From Archivesica marissinica (taxonomy: Eukaryota > Mollusca > Bivalvia > Venerida > Vesicomyidae), in assembly GCA_014843695.1 (NCBI GenBank), contig CM026386.1, positions 82,132,129 to 82,196,128 on the forward strand: a DNA stretch of 64,000 nt, read 5' to 3'. The position numbers and the translations under genes were made by a program. Below the pieces are notes generated by a model. That model ran no database searches. It saw only the letters and a list, made by a program, of their open reading frames with translations, and was not told the origin of the DNA. The stretch's first letter is position 1, and every line of letters starts with the position of its first letter. Shown here in pieces: positions 59,961-64,000 of the stretch.

Positions 59961-60259
59961 TGAGGTGTTACATATTAATGGTGCATATGATAAACTGAGT
60001 AGTAATCTTTCCCCGATTGCTTACACAGTAGCACGAATTGGCAGATATGCATTTATATTGCTGTTAATTTGATTTGCTAACTAACTAATCATATTGTATT
60101 GCTCTTTGACATATTTTTACACAAATATAAATTAAGGCAAATGAAAGATATGAATATCAAAAAGCAAAAGGACACATTTGATTTGCTTACTGGGGTCGTT
60201 GCTGCACGGTTTGTGTTATATATCAACTTATGTTGGCGGAGGATCACGCACGGACACGG
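59961..60259. other. No assignable feature
   Basis: AT-rich spacer. Confidence 0.4.
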
Positions 60260-60271
60260 TATATAACCATC

Positions 60272-60511
60272 GTGGAAGTCGTGATAGCGCAGTGGATGCG
60301 CGTTCGCTTCAGGTGCGAAAGGTCCGGAGTTCGAACCCCGCTGGAGCCGTTACGATTGTGCCCTTAGGCAAGGCATTTAATTTCCACGTTGCCTCTTCTC
60401 TCTACCTCGTGGCGATGGATTCCATCAGGAATGAGGTCTCGAGAATAATCAATATAAGTTATTAGAACTTGTTTCGCAATCAAGCTAAATAAATTTGTAT
60501 AAACTATAAAC
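60272..60511 (+). mobile_element. SINE family 4, intact copy with target duplication
   Basis: gtcgtgatagcgcagtggat gcgcg (A box), ccggagttcgaaccccgctg (B box), body tgtgcccttaggcaaggcat, tail aatataagttattagaactt gtttcgcaatcaagc. Repeats tatataaccatc (60260-60271) and tatataacaatc (60512-60523) flank it. 240 bp. Confidence 0.92.
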
Positions 60512-60523
60512 TATATAACAATC

Positions 60524-61689
60524 AAATACCAGTCATCGCAAGTCAGTCGGATACAATTCTAATATTAATGAATTAGACAATACCGCTGGGGAAGAAATAA
60601 CCCAAAACTATTCAGCCGCCTAGTGCGTAGGCCCCGATATACTTAAATACAAAAGCAGACACATTAGTGCATTGCAATCGTACATCCTGATCAAAATACC
60701 ATCGCATGCAATGAATCATTTATTCAAAAGGGATATTGTATGCTGATTGCATGCCTTACTATAAGTAGTCACAGATTTGTGTTACAAATTAGGCATCATA
60801 TATGTGATTTTAGGATATTATCGGTATATTATAGGTGTCAAAATTAAGACTGATCGCGGTATTATAGGTTGTCAGACATGAGACTGATAACGATATTATA
60901 AGTGTATATAATGAGTCTGATCGTGGTCTAGACTGTTCTGAGCATACAGCTGGTTTTGACATACCGCGCTACACATAAATGCTCAGAACGGGGTAAAATA
61001 ACGCCGCCTATCCTTCTTTCTGATCAGTGTTGACCCAGAAACATACACATGTGTTGATAAAAAAGCAATCGTAACTGTCACCGTAAGTGGTAAATAAACC
61101 ACTTGAAAGATTCTTACCTGAATATTAAGTTCCATGTAAAATTATCCCAACCCTGTATCTGCAAAACATGCTACAAATGTCCTTCGCACGTATTTATGTT
61201 CATTGCAAGTTTGTAAAATGCCCATCTGCTATCTGATAGTTTTGAATGACACGGTTTTGATCACGTGTTTAGGTTCGTATGTACTTCCGGTAATTACCGA
61301 ATATGGTAATTAAATAAGAGGTCCGAGACGTGCTTTTTCTACTGATTTTGTTTTAAATAGTTTTTTTACAAAAATGTAATAGTTTTAGGTTAAAACTAAT
61401 TGATGTTCATATCTTTGGAACTTTCTGCTGTGATGTATGTGTCTTGACACGTGGTAAGATATCATGTCCCCGCAAATGCATAAAATTAACATGGCTATGT
61501 CCTGAGACAGTTCATACAAATATTCCTCAAATATCAAGCAGCCACATATGTATTTTGGTTACTGTTTACTGTTGGTTTAGAGAAGAACACTCTTACTGTA
61601 TCACGTCTTGTGTTTTTCAATTGTATACTGCTGAACGATGAGTATCTGATTATGACTGTCAGGTCCCTTACTTTATTGTGTGACACACT
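60524..61689. other. No confident feature
   Basis: Degenerate repeats of ggtattataggt...gactgat at 60815-60925 and a short inverted repeat (gttctgagcat/atgctcagaac, 60937-60988). On the - strand 61119-61159 is bounded by ttgcag and CAG|GTAAGAATC, a good donor; it reads IQGWDNFTWNLIF and could be a micro-exon, identity unknown. Confidence 0.35.
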
Positions 61690-61828
61690 CAATCCCGAGG
61701 TAGCCGAAGAGAACGGCAATGTCGAATTTAAGTGCCTTGCCTACGCGCACAATCGTACTAGCTACAGCTTGACGTGAACTCCGAGCGTCTGACACATGAA
61801 GTGAACGTGCTATCACGACTTCCATCAT
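61690..61828 (-). mobile_element. SINE family 4, decayed copy
   Basis: gcacaatcgtactagctaca, gaactccgagcg and gctatcacgacttcca follow family 4 in complement; tail lost. Confidence 0.65.
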
Positions 61829-61924
61829 TAGATAACGTCTTAGATAATGTCTTCATTGAAATATTGTATATTTATACTTATGAGTATGTGGTCTATTGGT
61901 AATTTGGTGTGTAAGTGATGGTTG

Positions 61925-62160
61925 TTATCTTTCGAACATGTTGAGAAAGCAAGTGTACACTATGGTATCTCCGCAAATGTAAGTATTGTTTTTGCTGGTC
62001 CACACGATGTAACCTTCACACAGATTTGCTGAAGCATGTTTTGCTAATCTACCAACATTCAGAACGAAAGCCACAAAGTGAACCTGACTATCGTTAACTG
62101 CTTCAATATCTCCCACAATTCGAGTAATGAACACTGCACACAATATGTCTCCAATAGTTC
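61925..62160 (-). pseudogene. Possible degenerate GAF-like exon
   Basis: The - strand reads GDILCAVFITRIVGDIEAVN then DSQVHFVAFVLNVGRLAKHA and SANLCEG. An LC-x-V strand, G-IEAVN and a final helix with A-x-x-L...LCEG have the spacing of a GAF domain C-terminal half, with the middle shortened. It is on the same strand as the GAF exon at 23522-23677. Weak: no NKFDE motif and no clear splice sites. Confidence 0.2.
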
Positions 62161-62435
62161 GGAAACCAGAAAACTATTCAATAGGGAAAATTTACATAAC
62201 TGTAATAATGTTAAATACAAAAAACGATGATATTTGAAAATGAAAGTTTGTAATATCTTCCAAACAGCCGAGATATTCTGCTACATAAAATGTAGTATTG
62301 TGTCATGTGTTTGTTATTCGTACATCTCTAAGCTAAACACAGCAAACAACTAAACGATTATTTGTGTCCAAATTTGTTTCCGCTAAATTCTAAACTGTAT
62401 TTAAGTAACAACAATTTCTAAACGAGCTTTATAGT
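62161..62435. other. No assignable feature
   Basis: Nothing recognised. Confidence 0.4.
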
Positions 62436-62607
62436 AAAGCGTATATATGGTCATTCGTGTGGGAGGAAATCGGAGTACAAGGAGAAAATACACCTGTCCG
62501 ATTTATGGAACACTGCAATCTCACATATTTCCCAGTCAGAGGGTCGAACACGAATTGCATTGCTGACAAGCGATTGTGCAAACCACTGCGCTAATCTATT
62601 TTCCTGT
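62436..62607 (-). mobile_element. SINE family 3, decayed copy
   Basis: agcgtatatatggtcattcg tgtgggaggaaatcggagta c is the complement of the V-like core; the head (gattagcgcagtggtt) is still readable at the right end. Confidence 0.8.
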
Positions 62608-62954
62608 ACAATGTGTGTCTTGCCTCTGAGGTTCACATTAGACGCACGGACTTGCGATAGATAATGGAACTATTGAAATTTAAAATATGCCAGCCTATTG
62701 TATAGCTGCTTTCCACTTGCATGATCAGTTCATGAATTTCACAGAAGATTTGAGTCGAGAACATTTGTAATTATGCAATCACCATTACTCATCATTGTCG
62801 CTAAATGTTATGTAAAATGCGTTACGCTATAGCATCATATTTCATACGTTTAATCTGGTGTCATATGCACTGCTCGAAATCAAAGCTCTTGTGGCGCCGT
62901 CTATACAATCATGTTAATTTCAATACATCCCCACCCCCATTTTATTTGATACGT

Positions 62955-63035
62955 TCTGTTATCGTCCCCAACTGGTTAATCTGGGCGACGCCTCCAGAAG
63001 TGTATTAGTCATTTTATTTGTTGATGGATATTGAA
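62955..63035 (-). mobile_element. SINE family 2 tail fragment, decayed
   Basis: gggcgacgcctccagaagtg tattagtcattttatttgtt is the complement of the family 2 3' part. Confidence 0.65.
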
Positions 63036-63187
63036 GCTCAAGTAGGCTTCCTAAGGCTTCAGTGTTCGCTGGTTTACACGTTCATATAGCTACTCCGGTA
63101 CATGCGGCATATAATTATGCCTGTACTCTATTTGTTATTTGATGTGTGTGTCTCGTGTGTCGCAAGTTCGTGATACTGACTTATATT

Positions 63188-63458
63188 GTTGCTTTGTTGT
63201 TGTTTATTTATTGTCGCTACCGGTTGCACATATGAGCGACGGGCAGTTGACCTACCAACACCTTTCCTGGGCAAGCCACCAGTGGTTAACCAGTACTTCG
63301 TGCACCAACCTCCGTACGAAACTGCCAACTGCTACATTTAAAGAGTCACGGTCTGAGCGGGGCTCGAACCCGTGACCATCAGTGGTGACAGGTTACAGAC
63401 TCACAGTGGTATACATGTCAGCGACCTTAACCACTCGACCACGTAGGCGGACTCACGT
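63188..63458 (-). mobile_element. Chimeric SINE: family 1 head and body, family 2 tail
   Basis: On the - strand, family 1 runs from the A box (cctacgtggtcgagtggtta, near 63450) to ctgccc at 63241. Without a break it continues as the family 2 end gtcgctcatatgtgcaaccg gtagcgacaataaataaac (63240-63198). TTATATT lies on both sides (63181-63187 and 63459-63465), so the unit inserted as one piece. Confidence 0.8.
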
Positions 63459-63465
63459 TATATTA

Positions 63466-64000
63466 TCTAGGACAACTGGCATATATGGCGTTAACTGTAC
63501 TCAACATGTATGTGTTATGTGTTCGTGTCTCGCGTGTCGCTGGTTAGAGTACACTAATTAATAGACAACACAAAACCCAGTATTTCCCCTGTCGATCTTC
63601 GCTAAATTAAAGATGAAGACAAATTAGACGCTTAAAATGAGGACTTTCCATGCTATTAATATCCATATGTTTAGAGGACAGAACTGACAAACAACATTTC
63701 TACAGATGTAACATCGTTCGTGAATATATGGTGCATAGCATATCCAAAATAATTCTCCGACGACCTAGCTACTCGCAAAATACCGCATTAGCATCTGATC
63801 TGGACATTGCTCAGAACGGCCTCTTCCCGTAAGGAAGATTGCACGTGGGATTTGTTCATATGGCGACTCTCCAGATATTGTTGTTGGTGGTGGACCCCGG
63901 ATTCCCTTCCGTGCAAGGACGGACAGACACCCTGGTAGTAGAACTACGGGCCTTACGTCCTGCCCTCAGGATATCTTTGTCACTTCAAATAATTCGTCAC
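63466..64000. other. No assignable feature
   Basis: The last 150 bases are GC-richer and open in places, but no motif is recognised before the window ends. Confidence 0.4.

Overview
This is a window of an animal genome, very probably a mollusc and plausibly a bivalve. The bases are AT-rich. No long host open reading frame is visible. Several families of tRNA-derived SINEs are scattered through it, two of them with internal segments resembling the V and Deu domains of animal SINEs. LINEs with APE-type endonucleases, hAT and Harbinger remnants, foldback elements and more than twenty different tandem-repeat arrays account for most of the recognisable content. A placeholder gap of exactly 1000 N (49780-50779) marks a scaffold join. 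The mollusc assignment is inference from repeat style and cannot be made to species.

Layout. 1-2000: two pieces of an L1-like LINE ORF2 on the + strand, each carrying a tandem array made from its own coding sequence (54-bp and 39-bp units). 2890-8449: an apparently full-length second LINE (RRM-like ORF1; ORF2 with endonuclease, reverse transcriptase and C-terminal zinc-knuckle-like motif), broken by three frameshifts and flanked by an 8-bp duplication. 8450-15266: mostly unassigned DNA with an L1-like reverse transcriptase relic, a short TIR element, a CpG-rich patch with the 5' end of a HARBI1-like gene, and a foldback element. 15641-21642: two large satellites (47 bp, 30 bp). 21650-33180: SINEs, small minisatellites and, on the - strand at 23522-23677, the only confident host coding exon: 52 codons of a PDE5/PDE11-type GAF domain. 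33181-49779: many minisatellites (57-bp, 43-bp, 65-bp, 36-bp, ~80-bp and 24-bp units), an internally deleted hAT element and a piggyBac-like MITE. 50780-54310: a 24/18-bp AT satellite. 54311-64000: SINEs, two strong hairpin elements, an interspersed repeat with an internal 47-bp array, a chimeric SINE, and a doubtful second GAF-like exon.

How it works together. The window looks like intronic and intergenic sequence around a phosphodiesterase gene on the - strand, colonised by transposable elements. Tandem arrays fill roughly 20 kb. At two sites the repeat unit can be read as a segment of a neighbouring transposable element, so some satellites here appear to have been born inside transposons. 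SINEs with different tRNA-like heads share one 3' tail, and one SINE has exchanged its tail with another family. Both are expected when several SINEs use the same LINE machinery.
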